Part shown: positions 40,160-49,740 of the stretch, piece by piece
Layout of the letters: each line of letters opens with the position of its first letter
Numbering within the stretch: position 1 is the stretch's first letter
Program-made: the position numbers and the translations under genes
Notes under the pieces: model-generated
Seen by the model: the letters and a program-made list of their open reading frames with translations, nothing else
What the model was told of the DNA's origin: nothing
Database searches by the model: none
Assembly: GCF_019801965.1 (NCBI RefSeq)
Contig: NZ_JAHVIA010000002.1
Coordinates: 496,001 to 560,000 of the forward strand
Reading direction: 5' to 3'
DNA length: 64,000 bases
DNA from: Salipiger bermudensis
Lineage (GTDB): Bacteria; Pseudomonadota; Alphaproteobacteria; Rhodobacterales; Rhodobacteraceae

Positions 40160-40169
40160 CAGTATATTG
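40160..40169. promoter_or_regulatory. NrdR-box-like site CAGTATATTG
   Basis: CAGTATATTG differs by one base from the NrdR core CWATATATWG. It lies 21 bp upstream of the DUF1489 start and 127 bp upstream of nrdJ. Only one box is clear, whereas NrdR usually binds a pair; a weak DnaA-like 9-mer TTGTCCACA is next to it at 40132-40140. Confidence 0.5.
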
Positions 40170-40241
40170 TAGGTTGCGCCAGCGCGCTTGCAAGGGCTGG
40201 TAGGGAGAGACCGGTTCACACTGTGCGGAGCCCTCTGGACG

Positions 40242-40264
40242 TGATAGCGTCGAGCCTGCTATCA
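40242..40264 (+). promoter_or_regulatory. leader hairpin TGATAGC-N9-GCTATCA before nrdJ
   Basis: 7-bp perfect arms and a 9-nt loop, ending 32 bp before the nrdJ start codon and about 14 bp before its ribosome-binding site. Possible translational control element; not a recognisable cobalamin riboswitch. Confidence 0.4.
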
Positions 40265-40295
40265 GCCCGGTTCTGCCAAAGAGGATTCCGCTGCC

Positions 40296-42584
40296 ATGAG
40301 CCGTTTCGCCGCCCCCATTGCCGAACAGATCTGGGACATGAAGTACCGCTTCAAGGAGGCGGACGGCACCCCCATCGACAAGTCCGTCGAGGACAGCTGG
40401 CGCCGCATCGCGCGCGCGCTCGCCTCCGTCGAGACCGACGCCGAGAGCTGGGAAGAGACGTTTTTCGAGGCACTTGAGGATTTCAAATACCTCCCCGCCG
40501 GCCGCATCACCGCCGGCGCCGGCACCGCGCGCTCGGTGACGCTGTTCAACTGCTTCGTCATGGGCACCGTGCCCGACAGCATGTCGGGCATCTTCGACAT
40601 GCTCAAGGAAGCCGCGCTCACGATGCAGCAGGGCGGGGGAATCGGTTACGATTTTTCGACCATCCGCCCCAAGGGCGCGATCGTGCACGGCGTCGCCGCC
40701 GACGCCTCTGGGCCGCTCTCCTTCATGGATGTCTGGGACGCCATGTGCCGCACCATCATGTCGGCGGGCTCGCGCCGCGGCGCGATGATGGCCACCATGC
40801 GTTGCGACCACCCCGACGTGGAGCAGTTCATAGCCGCCAAGTCCGACAGCGCGCGGCTGCGCATGTTCAACCTCTCGGTGCTGGTCACCGATCCGTTCAT
40901 GGAAGCGGTGAAGGCGGACGGCTCCTGGGATCTCGTGTTCGGTGGCAAGGTCTACCACACCGTGAAGGCGCGGGACCTGTGGAACAAGATCATGAAGGCG
41001 ACCTATGATTACGCCGAGCCCGGCGTGATCTTCATCGACCGCATCAACGAGGCCAACAACCTCAACTACATCGAGCAGATCGCCGCCACCAATCCCTGCG
41101 GCGAGCAGCCGCTGCCGCCCTACGGCGCCTGCCTGCTGGGCTCGATCAACCTCGCGCGGCTGGTCACCGATCCGTTCACCGACGCCGCCGAGATCGACGA
41201 CGCGGCGCTGGAGAAGCTCGTCTCCACCGCCGTGCGGATGATGGACAACGTGGTCGACGCCTCGCGCTTCCCGCTGCCCGAGCAGGAAGAAGAGGCGCAG
41301 AACAAGCGCCGCATCGGTCTCGGTGTCACCGGGCTTGCCGACGCATTGCTGATGAAGGGGCTGCGCTACGGCTCCGAGGAGGCCGCCGCCCAGACCGAGG
41401 ACTGGCTGCACCGCATCGCCCGCGCCGCCTATCTCGCCTCGGTGGAGCTGGCCAAGGAGAAGGGCGCCTTCCCGCTCTTCGACGCCGAGAAATATCTTGC
41501 CTCGGGCAACATGATGAACATGGACGAGGATGTGCGCGAGGCGATCCGCACCCACGGCATCCGCAACGCGCTGCTGACCTCGATCGCGCCCACCGGCACG
41601 ATCTCGCTCTATGCCGGCAACGTCTCCTCGGGGATCGAGCCGGTCTTCGCCTATGCCTACAAGCGCAAGGTGCTGCAGAAGGATGGCACCCGGACCGAGG
41701 AAGAGGTGGTCGATTACGCAGTGCAGATGTGGCGCGACCTGAAGGGCGACGCCGAGCTGCCCGACTATTTCGTCAACGCCCAGACGCTCGATCCGCAGGA
41801 TCACGTGCGCATGCAGGCGGCGGCGCAGAAATGGATCGACAGCTCGATCTCCAAGACCATCAACTGCCCCGAGGACATCTCCTTCGAGGCGTTCAAGGAC
41901 GTCTACATGCAGGCCTATGAGACCGGCTGCAAGGGCTGCACCACCTACCGCCCGAACGACGTGACCGGCTCGGTTCTGTCGGTTTCGGAGGAGAAGAAGG
42001 CGGCGCCAGAGGCGGTCGCGACCCCGGCGGCGGAGCCCAACCAGCCGCATGGCGACGTGATCTACATGGCCGAGCCGCTGGACCGTCCGCAGGCGCTCGA
42101 GGGCCAGACCTACAAGCTCAAGTGGCCCGACAGCGAGCATGCCATCTACCTGACGATCAACGACATCATCGTCGGCGGCCATCGCCGTCCCTTCGAGGTC
42201 TTCATCAACTCGAAGAACATGGAGCACTACGCCTGGACCGTGGCGCTGACGCGGATGATCTCGGCGGTGTTCCGGCGCGGTGGTGACGTGTCCTTCGTGG
42301 TCGAGGAGCTCAAGGCGGTGTTCGACCCGCGCGGCGGCGCCTGGGTTCAGGGCAAGTACATCCCGTCGATCCTCGCGGCCATCGGCGGCGTGATCGAGCG
42401 CCACCTCGTGGCGACGGGCTTCCTCGAGGGCGAGGGCATGGGGCTGAAATCGGATCCGCAGGCCAAGGTCGTCGGGCTAGAGGCGCCGCGCGGCAAGGCT
42501 TGCCCGTCCTGTGGCCAGTACTCGATGATGATGGTTGAGGGCTGCATGACCTGCTCGAGCTGCGGCCACTCCAAGTGCGGCTGA
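40296..42584 (+). CDS. nrdJ: adenosylcobalamin-dependent (class II) ribonucleotide reductase
   Basis: 762 residues, reducing ribonucleotides to deoxyribonucleotides with a B12-derived radical, so dNTP synthesis can proceed with or without oxygen. Landmarks: NCFVMG near residue 85, QQGGGIGYDFS, NPCGEQPLPPYGACLLGSINL with the active-site Cys, IAPTGTISLYAG, the GCKGCTTYRPND tail, and a C-terminal Cys-rich end (CPSCGQYSMMMVEGCMTCSS) that serves as the redox or zinc segment. Divergent from DUF1489; followed by a hairpin terminator. No NrdAB genes are seen here. Confidence 0.96.
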   Translation: MSRFAAPIAEQIWDMKYRFKEADGTPIDKSVEDSWRRIARALASVETDAESWEETFFEALEDFKYLPAGRITAGAGTARSVTLFNCFVMGTVPDSMSGIFDMLKEAALTMQQGGGIGYDFSTIRPKGAIVHGVAADASGPLSFMDVWDAMCRTIMSAGSRRGAMMATMRCDHPDVEQFIAAKSDSARLRMFNLSVLVTDPFMEAVKADGSWDLVFGGKVYHTVKARDLWNKIMKATYDYAEPGVIFIDRINEANNLNYIEQIAATNPCGEQPLPPYGACLLGSINLARLVTDPFTDAAEIDDAALEKLVSTAVRMMDNVVDASRFPLPEQEEEAQNKRRIGLGVTGLADALLMKGLRYGSEEAAAQTEDWLHRIARAAYLASVELAKEKGAFPLFDAEKYLASGNMMNMDEDVREAIRTHGIRNALLTSIAPTGTISLYAGNVSSGIEPVFAYAYKRKVLQKDGTRTEEEVVDYAVQMWRDLKGDAELPDYFVNAQTLDPQDHVRMQAAAQKWIDSSISKTINCPEDISFEAFKDVYMQAYETGCKGCTTYRPNDVTGSVLSVSEEKKAAPEAVATPAAEPNQPHGDVIYMAEPLDRPQALEGQTYKLKWPDSEHAIYLTINDIIVGGHRRPFEVFINSKNMEHYAWTVALTRMISAVFRRGGDVSFVVEELKAVFDPRGGAWVQGKYIPSILAAIGGVIERHLVATGFLEGEGMGLKSDPQAKVVGLEAPRGKACPSCGQYSMMMVEGCMTCSSCGHSKCG

Positions 42585-42669
42585 GCCGCCGCGGTGGTCA
42601 CAGAATGTCGTGCCACATGGCATGACCTGAGCATCTCGACAGGCCATTCTGGCTGAGACGATAGGGAAG

Positions 42670-42697
42670 CGGCCTTGGAGTGATCCGGGGCCGTTTT
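42670..42697 (+). terminator. probable nrdJ terminator
   Basis: CGGCC (42670-42674) pairs with GGCCG (42689-42693), with an inner GGA/TCC helix, and is followed by TTTT. It lies about 85 bp after the nrdJ stop. Confidence 0.55.
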
Positions 42698-43115
42698 CAC
42701 GTCTGGGGCGGCTCCGGCGGTCTCAACGCAGGACCGGGCGCTTCTCACGGGAACCGCCGCAAACCAGCGCTGTTCAGGCATCCGCAGCGGTGAAGCCGCC
42801 ATCCCAGGCACCGCGTTGATCGGGTGCGGCTCCCCGGAGCCAGGGCCGCTCACCGCGATCTTCGGAGCGATCCTCCGGAGCCGGCCAAGCCGCGCGCTCG
42901 TACGTGGACAAGCGAATCATCGGCACATCGCAGGGGCTGGGCGTCGGATGAGTTGCCCCCTGCGGCGCAGAGCGTGGGACGGGGGCAAGGCATTCGGCCC
43001 GGCGTCTATGCTGGGCCACAACCCCCTGTTGATCCAGATATCCTGAGAATTTCGCGGTCTGTGAGGCCATTTCCGGGTGATCGCACTGCACGTCGAGATT
43101 GACGGAACAGAAAGC

Positions 43116-43134
43116 TTCCGCCAACGTGGCGGAA
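43116..43134. promoter_or_regulatory. palindrome TTCCGCC-AACGT-GGCGGAA upstream of the RTX gene
   Basis: Perfect 7-bp arms with a 5-nt spacer, 50 bp upstream of the start codon. This is a good size and place for an operator or leader hairpin. Regulator unknown. Confidence 0.5.
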
Positions 43135-43184
43135 TTGAAGCATTTTCACGACCTTTCTCGAAAACTTATTCCGCGGGGAAAAAT

Positions 43185-46100
43185 ATGATTAACGATGGCA
43201 GCTCGCGCACCACGGGTGCGCAGGAGATCGATGTGTCGGCAGGCTCTGAAGGCCCGGGCCAAGGCGACGCTCCCTTTCCAGCGATCTTCGCGAGCAGCGC
43301 CGTCGCAAATTCGCCGCCCACCGCCCTTGGGGGCACGGCCAGCTTCAACGAAGACACCAGCCCGGTCTTTTCCGTCGCCAGCCTGACGGATGACCCCGAC
43401 GGCGACCCCCTGAGCATCGACGACATCTCGATCAGCGCCGGTGCCACCGTCACCCTGCTTGGCGGCCTCGGCTTCGAGGTCACCCCCGACCCCGATTACA
43501 ACGGCCCGCTGACCCTGACCTACAGCGTCACCGACGGCACCGACGTGTCGAACACCGCCCAGCTCGAGTTCACCGTGGTCCCGGTGAACGATGACCCGGT
43601 GGCGGCGAACGACCTCTACAGCGTTTATGAGGACGTACGTGGCTCGGCCAGTACTGCGCTCGGGGTGCTGCGCAACGACAGCGACGTCGATGGCGATCCG
43701 CTGACCGTCTCGCTGGTGACGGACGTCGCCCACGGCACGCTGGTGCTGCAATCCGACGGCGCCTTCACCTACGCGGCCGACGCCGACTGGACCGGCACCG
43801 ACAGCTTCACCTACCTGGTCGATGACGGCAATGGCGGCACCGACGAGGCCACCGTGCGGATCAACGTGCTTGCGGTGAACGATGCGCCGACGGCCAGCGG
43901 TTCGTCGGCGACACTCTCCGAGGACATCCCGCAGGTCTTCAGCCTCTCCGGGCTCGTCGAGGATGTCGACGGCGACCCCCTGAGCATCGAGGACATCTCG
44001 ATCAGCGCCGGTGCCACCGTCACCCCGCTTGGCGGCCTCGGCTTCGAGGTCACCCCCGACCCCGATTACAACGGCCCGCTGACCCTGACCTACAGCGTCA
44101 CCGACGGCACCGAGGTGTCGAACACCGCTCAGATCGAGTTCACCGTGACCCCGGTGAACGATGACCCGGTGGCGGCGAACGACCTCTACGGCGTTTATGA
44201 GGACGTACGTGGCTCGGCCAGTACTGCGCTCGGGGTGCTGCGCAACGACAGCGACGTCGATGGCGATCCGCTGACCGTCTCGCTGGTGACGGACGTCGCC
44301 CACGGCACGCTGGTGCTGCGATCCGACGGTGCCTTCACCTACGCGGCCGACGCCGACTGGACCGGCACCGACAGCTTCACCTACCTTGTCGATGACGGCA
44401 ATGGCGGCTCCGACGAGGCCACCGTGCGGATCAAGGTGCTTGCGGTAAACGATGCGCCCGTGATCGCGGTAAACGCCGGTCTGACACTGGCCCAGGGCGC
44501 GGCGGCGGCCTTGACCCCGGCGATTCTGCAGACCACGGATGTCGACAATACCGAGGCCGAGCTCGTCTACACCCTGACAGACGCCCCCTCCGCCGGCTCG
44601 ATGGTCCGCGACGTCGACGGCAGCGGAACGGTGACCGCCGGTGACCAGGTGCTGGCGCTCGACGACACCTTCACCCAGGAAGATCTGACGGCTGGCCGGA
44701 TCCTCTACGAGCATTCCGGCAGCGGGGATCTGAACGATGGCTTCGGTTTCTCGGTCAGCGACGGCATCGAGAGGCTGACGGGGCAGACCTTCGCGATCAC
44801 CGCGGTGCCGCCGAACAGCGCGCCGGCGCCTGAAGCCGACAGCTACGGCACGGCCTTCGGCACCGCGCTCAGCATTGCCGGCCCCGGCGTTCTGGGCAAT
44901 GACACCGATGCCGATGGCGACGCGCTCGAGGTCATCGGGTTCACCCCGCTCGATCCCCTGGTCGGCAGCCTCACCATCACGCCGGACGGCGCGCTCGATT
45001 TCGTGCCGGCGAGTGGTTTCTCGGGGATCGCCACCACCAGCTACACGGTCTCCGACGGGCTCGAGACATCGGTGGCCACGGTGAGCATCGAGGTCGGGCC
45101 GCGCCCGCCCACGCAATATTCGGTCAGCACCGAGAGCGCGGACGAAGGGCGCACGATGATGTTCACCGTCACCCGGCTCAACAACACCGATACCATCAGT
45201 CCGAGGCTGGGCATCGCCTGGGCCGACGGCACCGCGGTCGAGGGCACGGACTACCAGGAAACCTTCTACCCGCCGTTCGAGCTGGGGCTGGGCGAGGACA
45301 CGCGGAGCTTCTTCGTGAATACTCTGCAGGACAGCGAGGTCGAGGGCGACGAGACCTTCTTCCTGCAACTGATCGATCTTTCCTCGGGTACCGTCCTTGC
45401 CAGCGGGCAGGGCACCATCCTCGACGACGACAGCGTCAACCTCGACCCGGAGGCGGGCGAAAACACCGTGCCGTGGCGCGAGGATGACGTCTTTAGCGGC
45501 GATTTCGACGACTACGCCAGTGACCCGGACGGCGATCCGCTGAGCTACCGCGTGATCGACGGGCCTGAGAACGGCTTCATCGTGGTCAACCCGGATGGCA
45601 GCTTCCAGTATCAGCCCGACAGCGACTGGTTCGGCACCGAGATCATCGTCTACACCGCCGAGGACGGGCGCGGCGGCATCAATACCGGCCGGCTGACCCT
45701 CGAGCTCGCGCCGGTCAACGACGCCCCGGTGGCCGGCAGTGACAGCTTCGACAGTCCGGCCGGCAGGTCGTTCACCTACGACGTGCTCGATATCGCCTCC
45801 GATGTCGATGGCGATCCGCTGCAACTCGCGAGCCTGTCCGCAGACAATGGCGCGAGCCTGACCCAGATCGGCGATACCCAGTTCCGGGTGACACCGGCCT
45901 TCGGCTTCACTGGGCTGGTGACCGTCAGCTTCACCGTCACCGACGGCACGGCGGCATCCAATGTCGGTACGCTGGAGCTGACCGTGACCGAGCCCAACGT
46001 CGCCCCCGACGCGCGCGACGATTTCTACGAGACCACCTTCCAGACCGCCATCTCGGGCATCAGCCTGAACGGGCTGCTGTGGAACGATGGCGATGCGGAT

Positions 46101-48551
46101 GGTGACGCGCTGGAAGTGATCGGAACCCTTAACGCCATCGGCGGCACGGTAGACAGTATCAGCGCTTCGGGCGGCTTCCTGTTCACCCCGGATGCCGGGT
46201 TCACCGGCACCGCGAGCTTCGAATACATCCTGTCGGACGGCACCGAGACCTCGATTGCCACGGCGACGATCGAGGTCGCGGCCGTCGGTGTTCCCTACGT
46301 GATGAACGATCTCGTGGCCGAGGAAGGCCAGGTGATGTATTTCACGGCGATCCGGGCTGATGCCGGCGCCGCGAGCAACCTGCTGAGCGCGCGCTATGTT
46401 GACGGCACGGCCACTGGCGGGGCCGCCGCCGGGGCGGGGATCGACTACAACGCCGCAGGCTTCGCGCCCTTCAACTTCGGGGTCGGCCAGACCGAGTTGC
46501 TGCTGCCGGTGCCGATCTACGCGGATTTCGAGATCGAGGGCGACGAGACCTTCACCATCGAACTCTTCGACACCGTGACGGGCGAGGTCCTCGCGACGGC
46601 CCAGGGCACCATCGTCGGCGCCTATGACAACACGGCGCCGGTGGCCTACGACTTCACGGTGAATATCAACGAAGACGAGATGACCACCATTGAGCCGCTG
46701 GCCCATGCCTTCGATGCCGAGGGCGACTGGCTCTACATCAACGGCTATTCCGGGGTGGTCCCGGGCAGCCTGGCGCCGCTGCCGTCGAGCTGGCTCTACA
46801 CGCCGGATCCCGATTGGAACGGCAGCTTCACCATCACCTACACCCTCGATGACGGGGTCTCGCTGTCCAACGAGGCAACGGTCACCGTCAACGTGTTGCC
46901 GGTCAACGATGATCCCGAGGCGGTAAACGATACCGCCAGCACCGTCGCAGACACGGCGGTCAGCATTGATGTCCTGGCCAATGACGGCGATGTCGATGGC
47001 GACAGCCTGACCGTCACCGCCGTCGCGGCGGCAGTGGGCGGGACGGTGGCGATCGACGGCGGAACCGGGGAGGTGGTATTCACCCCCAATGCCGGGTTCA
47101 CCGGAACCGGTAGCTTCGAATACACCGTCGAGGACGGCAATGGCGGCAGCGACATCGGCGTCGTCTCCGTGACCGTTGCCCCCGGTGCAGGCGCCATCGT
47201 CGGCACGCCCGGCGACGACCGGCTGGAAGGCACGCCCGATCCAGACCAGATCTCCGGCCTCGCCGGCGATGACCTGCTGCTCGGTCGCGCGGCGGGCGAT
47301 GACATGGACGGCGGCGCGGGCAACGACACCCTGCGCGGCGAAGCCGGCGACGACACGCTCGACGGCGGCGAGGACGACGACAAGGTGCAGGGCGACGAGG
47401 GCGACGACTCGGTCTCCGGCGGCAGCGGCGCGGACCGGGTCTATGGCGGCACCGGCGACGACACGGTGCTCGGCGGCGATGGCGACGACGTGCTCTACGG
47501 CGACGCGCCCAACGGCGCCGGCGGCGGCTTTATCGGGGCGGACATCTTCGCCTTCGACGCGGATGACGGCACCGACCGTGTCTTCGATTTCGTCTCCGGC
47601 GTCGACCGCATCCGTCTCGACGGCCCGGCGGGCCTGACGCCGGTCTTCTCCTTCGATGCGACGCGCGGCGACACGGTGATGACCTATGGCAGCACCACCG
47701 TGACCTTCTTCAACCAGATGGTCAGCGCGGCGGATAACTTGCTCTCGAGCCTCAACGGCAAGCCGATGGCGGAGCCAGACGCGGTCGAGACCGATGCCGG
47801 GGTGGCCGTCGCGATCGACGTGCTGGCCAACGACAGCGATCCCGATGGCGATGAGCTGTCGCTCGACGGCGTCGTGAGCGTGGCCTCCAACGGCATCGTG
47901 ACCCTCGATGACGGCGGCACGGTGGGCGACGCGAGCGACGACAGCTTCGTCTACACGCCGAATGCCGGCTTCATCGGGCAGGACAGCTTCGTCTACCGGG
48001 TCGACGACGGGCAGGGCGGCTTCGCGGCCGGCCTCGTCACCATCGATGTCGGTGTCGAGACTCTGACCGGCAGCGCAGGCGCCGATCGCATCTCCGGCGG
48101 CGACGGGCGGCAGGTGATCGAGGGGCTCGACGGGGCCGACAAGCTGCTCGGCGGAACCGGCAGCGACACGCTGGAGGGCGGCGCCGGCAGCGACAAGCTG
48201 CTTGGCGAGGACGGCAATGACCTGCTGCTCGGAGGCGACGATGTCGACCGTCTCTACGGTGGCTTCGGCGATGACACGCTCGAAGGCGGCGCCGGCGACG
48301 ACGTGCTCTACGGCGACCTCGCCGACCGCGACAACGGCGATCTCGGCGCGGACACCTTCGTCTTCGGTCTCGCCGATGGCACCGACAAGGTCTTCGACTT
48401 CGTCAGCGGCATCGACACGGTCGAGCTGGTCGGCAGCAACGCCTTCACGCTGTCGCAGGAGGACGGCGATACGACGATCCTCTTCGGGACCACCGAGATC
48501 ACCTTCTACGACAGCCTGCTGGTGGCCGCCGACGTCAACGCCCATCTCTGA
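43185..48551 (+). CDS. large RTX protein with cadherin-like/VCBS and Calx-beta repeats
   Basis: 1788 residues, a very acidic, probably Ca2+-binding extracellular protein with no Sec signal, as in type I-secreted RTX proteins. Residues about 45-640: repeated cadherin-like/VCBS modules (PVNDDPVAAND... VLRNDSDVDGDPLTV... TYLVDDGNGG). Two Calx-beta-like segments follow (near 640-755 and 1035-1145) with further cadherin-like modules between and after. Two blocks of RTX nonapeptides (GGxGxDxLx) are at about 1338-1442 and 1625-1712. The end, DTVELVGSNAFTL...NAHL, resembles a type I secretion signal. ATG 43185 has GGGGAAAAAT just upstream. No secretion ATPase/adaptor genes are nearby. Adhesin or matrix protein is likely. 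Confidence 0.9.
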   Translation: MINDGSSRTTGAQEIDVSAGSEGPGQGDAPFPAIFASSAVANSPPTALGGTASFNEDTSPVFSVASLTDDPDGDPLSIDDISISAGATVTLLGGLGFEVTPDPDYNGPLTLTYSVTDGTDVSNTAQLEFTVVPVNDDPVAANDLYSVYEDVRGSASTALGVLRNDSDVDGDPLTVSLVTDVAHGTLVLQSDGAFTYAADADWTGTDSFTYLVDDGNGGTDEATVRINVLAVNDAPTASGSSATLSEDIPQVFSLSGLVEDVDGDPLSIEDISISAGATVTPLGGLGFEVTPDPDYNGPLTLTYSVTDGTEVSNTAQIEFTVTPVNDDPVAANDLYGVYEDVRGSASTALGVLRNDSDVDGDPLTVSLVTDVAHGTLVLRSDGAFTYAADADWTGTDSFTYLVDDGNGGSDEATVRIKVLAVNDAPVIAVNAGLTLAQGAAAALTPAILQTTDVDNTEAELVYTLTDAPSAGSMVRDVDGSGTVTAGDQVLALDDTFTQEDLTAGRILYEHSGSGDLNDGFGFSVSDGIERLTGQTFAITAVPPNSAPAPEADSYGTAFGTALSIAGPGVLGNDTDADGDALEVIGFTPLDPLVGSLTITPDGALDFVPASGFSGIATTSYTVSDGLETSVATVSIEVGPRPPTQYSVSTESADEGRTMMFTVTRLNNTDTISPRLGIAWADGTAVEGTDYQETFYPPFELGLGEDTRSFFVNTLQDSEVEGDETFFLQLIDLSSGTVLASGQGTILDDDSVNLDPEAGENTVPWREDDVFSGDFDDYASDPDGDPLSYRVIDGPENGFIVVNPDGSFQYQPDSDWFGTEIIVYTAEDGRGGINTGRLTLELAPVNDAPVAGSDSFDSPAGRSFTYDVLDIASDVDGDPLQLASLSADNGASLTQIGDTQFRVTPAFGFTGLVTVSFTVTDGTAASNVGTLELTVTEPNVAPDARDDFYETTFQTAISGISLNGLLWNDGDADGDALEVIGTLNAIGGTVDSISASGGFLFTPDAGFTGTASFEYILSDGTETSIATATIEVAAVGVPYVMNDLVAEEGQVMYFTAIRADAGAASNLLSARYVDGTATGGAAAGAGIDYNAAGFAPFNFGVGQTELLLPVPIYADFEIEGDETFTIELFDTVTGEVLATAQGTIVGAYDNTAPVAYDFTVNINEDEMTTIEPLAHAFDAEGDWLYINGYSGVVPGSLAPLPSSWLYTPDPDWNGSFTITYTLDDGVSLSNEATVTVNVLPVNDDPEAVNDTASTVADTAVSIDVLANDGDVDGDSLTVTAVAAAVGGTVAIDGGTGEVVFTPNAGFTGTGSFEYTVEDGNGGSDIGVVSVTVAPGAGAIVGTPGDDRLEGTPDPDQISGLAGDDLLLGRAAGDDMDGGAGNDTLRGEAGDDTLDGGEDDDKVQGDEGDDSVSGGSGADRVYGGTGDDTVLGGDGDDVLYGDAPNGAGGGFIGADIFAFDADDGTDRVFDFVSGVDRIRLDGPAGLTPVFSFDATRGDTVMTYGSTTVTFFNQMVSAADNLLSSLNGKPMAEPDAVETDAGVAVAIDVLANDSDPDGDELSLDGVVSVASNGIVTLDDGGTVGDASDDSFVYTPNAGFIGQDSFVYRVDDGQGGFAAGLVTIDVGVETLTGSAGADRISGGDGRQVIEGLDGADKLLGGTGSDTLEGGAGSDKLLGEDGNDLLLGGDDVDRLYGGFGDDTLEGGAGDDVLYGDLADRDNGDLGADTFVFGLADGTDKVFDFVSGIDTVELVGSNAFTLSQEDGDTTILFGTTEITFYDSLLVAADVNAHL
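43398..44459 (+). repeat. near-identical 570-bp direct duplication inside the RTX gene
   Basis: Copy A (43398-43889) and copy B (43968-44459) are offset by exactly 570 bp (190 codons) and differ at only a handful of bases over about 490 bp; for example GACGACATCTCG versus GAGGACATCTCG. Other modules of the same protein are far more diverged. Confidence 0.9.
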
Positions 48552-48564
48552 TCCGGGATCGCGG

Positions 48565-48597
48565 GGCGGCGGCTGCGCGTCTTTCGCAGCCGCCGCC
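48565..48597. terminator. strong hairpin between convergent RTX and DUF900 genes
   Basis: 13-bp perfect stem (GGCGGCGGCTGCG at 48565-48577 with CGCAGCCGCCGCC at 48585-48597) and a 7-nt loop. It starts 14 bp after the RTX stop and touches the last base of the convergent hydrolase gene. It has no T run but is very stable. Confidence 0.75.
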
Positions 48598-49649
48598 TAC
48601 TGCGCCGGTTGCAGGCGCCAGAGGTTCGGGCCGTCCTGCACGAGGTTGCGCCGCTCGCCGGCGTGCAGCCCCTGCTTCAGCAGTTGCGCGAGGTCATCGC
48701 CGACCTCTGAATTGTAGATGTGGTAGAGATGCCCCGACGAGCTGCGCACCTGCAGGTCGCTCAGGTCGATCACCTCGACACCCTCGAGCTTCGCCACCGG
48801 GTTGCCGGCTTCGCCGAGGCGCGCGTAGCCGTGCAGCTGTGCCGAGAGCGCCAGCGGCCAGTCGCGCTCGGTGACGTAGACCGTGATGCTCGAGGCCAGC
48901 GGGCGGATCCGCGGCAGCAGGCGCTGGAAGATGCCGAAATCCATGTCCGGGGCCAGCAGCACCACCTCGCCGATCTGCTCGCCGGTGCCGCGGTTCGCCA
49001 GCTCGGCAAGCGCATGCACGACGCCGCGCGCGCCCAGGCTGTGTCCGGCAACATGCACCCGGTCGGGGCCGAAGCGGCGCTCCATCTCGCTGATCGCGTC
49101 GGCGAGGTCGGGCACGCTCCAGTAGAGATCGGCCTCGTCATGGGTGTAGTTCAGCGCGTCGCCGTCCGAGGGCCAGCTGAACCAGAGAAACCGTCCCTCG
49201 AGTCCGGCGTTCTCCTGAAGCGCGGTGGCGCGGCGGCAGCCTTTCTCGAAATCGATGTAGAAGCCGTGGGTGAACAGCACCGGCTCGGCCTCGCCGACAT
49301 CGGCCTCGAAAGTGTCGAGCAGCTCGGCCGGCGGGCGCTCGCGGATCGCCTCGACGCGCAGGATCTCCTCGGGGATGTAGAACGGCGCCGCCTCGGCCAC
49401 CGAGGAGAGCATCGGCAGGCGGCGCTCGCCGATATCGCAATGGCCCGCCTTCAGATCGCTGCGCTCGTCGCCGTAGACCTCGCGCGGGTCGTCGAGCCCG
49501 GTGTGGTTGCGGATGGTGAGATAGGGCACCCCGCGCGCCGGCGGCTCGGCGGCCTCCTGCGCCGAGGCCTGCGGTGCCAGCCCGGCCTGCGCGGCGGCCA
49601 GTGCCGCCATCAGCGCCAGCAGTTTCGGGATCCTTGTCGCGCGTGGCAT
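48597..49649 (-). CDS. exported DUF900-type alpha/beta hydrolase
   Basis: 350 residues with a signal peptide (residues 1-31, ending ASAQE). The DUF900 hydrolase core shows VLFTHGFYIDFEKGCRRAT, FLWFSWPSDGDALNYTHDEA and the nucleophile elbow GHSLGARG (S204). A late His is in SSSGHLYHIYNS. Start choice: ATG 49649 because GGAGAGG is 6 nt upstream; an ATG two codons earlier abuts that site. It sits 91 bp after the barrel gene and may be transcribed with the polysaccharide operon, perhaps to trim or modify product. Substrate unknown. Confidence 0.85.
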   Translation of the reverse strand: MPRATRIPKLLALMAALAAAQAGLAPQASAQEAAEPPARGVPYLTIRNHTGLDDPREVYGDERSDLKAGHCDIGERRLPMLSSVAEAAPFYIPEEILRVEAIRERPPAELLDTFEADVGEAEPVLFTHGFYIDFEKGCRRATALQENAGLEGRFLWFSWPSDGDALNYTHDEADLYWSVPDLADAISEMERRFGPDRVHVAGHSLGARGVVHALAELANRGTGEQIGEVVLLAPDMDFGIFQRLLPRIRPLASSITVYVTERDWPLALSAQLHGYARLGEAGNPVAKLEGVEVIDLSDLQVRSSSGHLYHIYNSEVGDDLAQLLKQGLHAGERRNLVQDGPNLWRLQPAQ

Positions 49650-49740
49650 CGTCATCCTCTCCGGTCCGGTGTCCCCGGAGCGGAGTCTACCCGATTTCGC
49701 GCCTCGGAGCAGCGACGCCGATTGCCGCGGGCGGGCGCGG

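Larger units (their letters stand above)
42585..43184. other. 600-bp non-coding region between nrdJ and the RTX protein
   Basis: Contains an nrdJ terminator at its left and a palindrome near its right end, and becomes AT-richer in the last 80 bp, as expected of the RTX gene promoter. A possible 116-codon minus-strand frame (42774-43124) has no homologous look and was left out. Confidence 0.55.

Noticed and set aside
40200-40295. Cobalamin riboswitch before the B12-dependent nrdJ
   Set aside because: The leader is under 130 nt with only a small hairpin, and no B12-box-like sequence was seen.
42774-43124. Possible 116-codon gene on the minus strand after nrdJ
   Set aside because: No Shine-Dalgarno sequence or family likeness, and low-complexity Pro/Arg/Ala content.
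43146-48545. 1799-codon minus-strand frame opposite the RTX gene
   Set aside because: It mirrors the repeat structure of the RTX gene and has no recognisable domain. The plus-strand reading has clear RTX, VCBS and Calx-beta modules.
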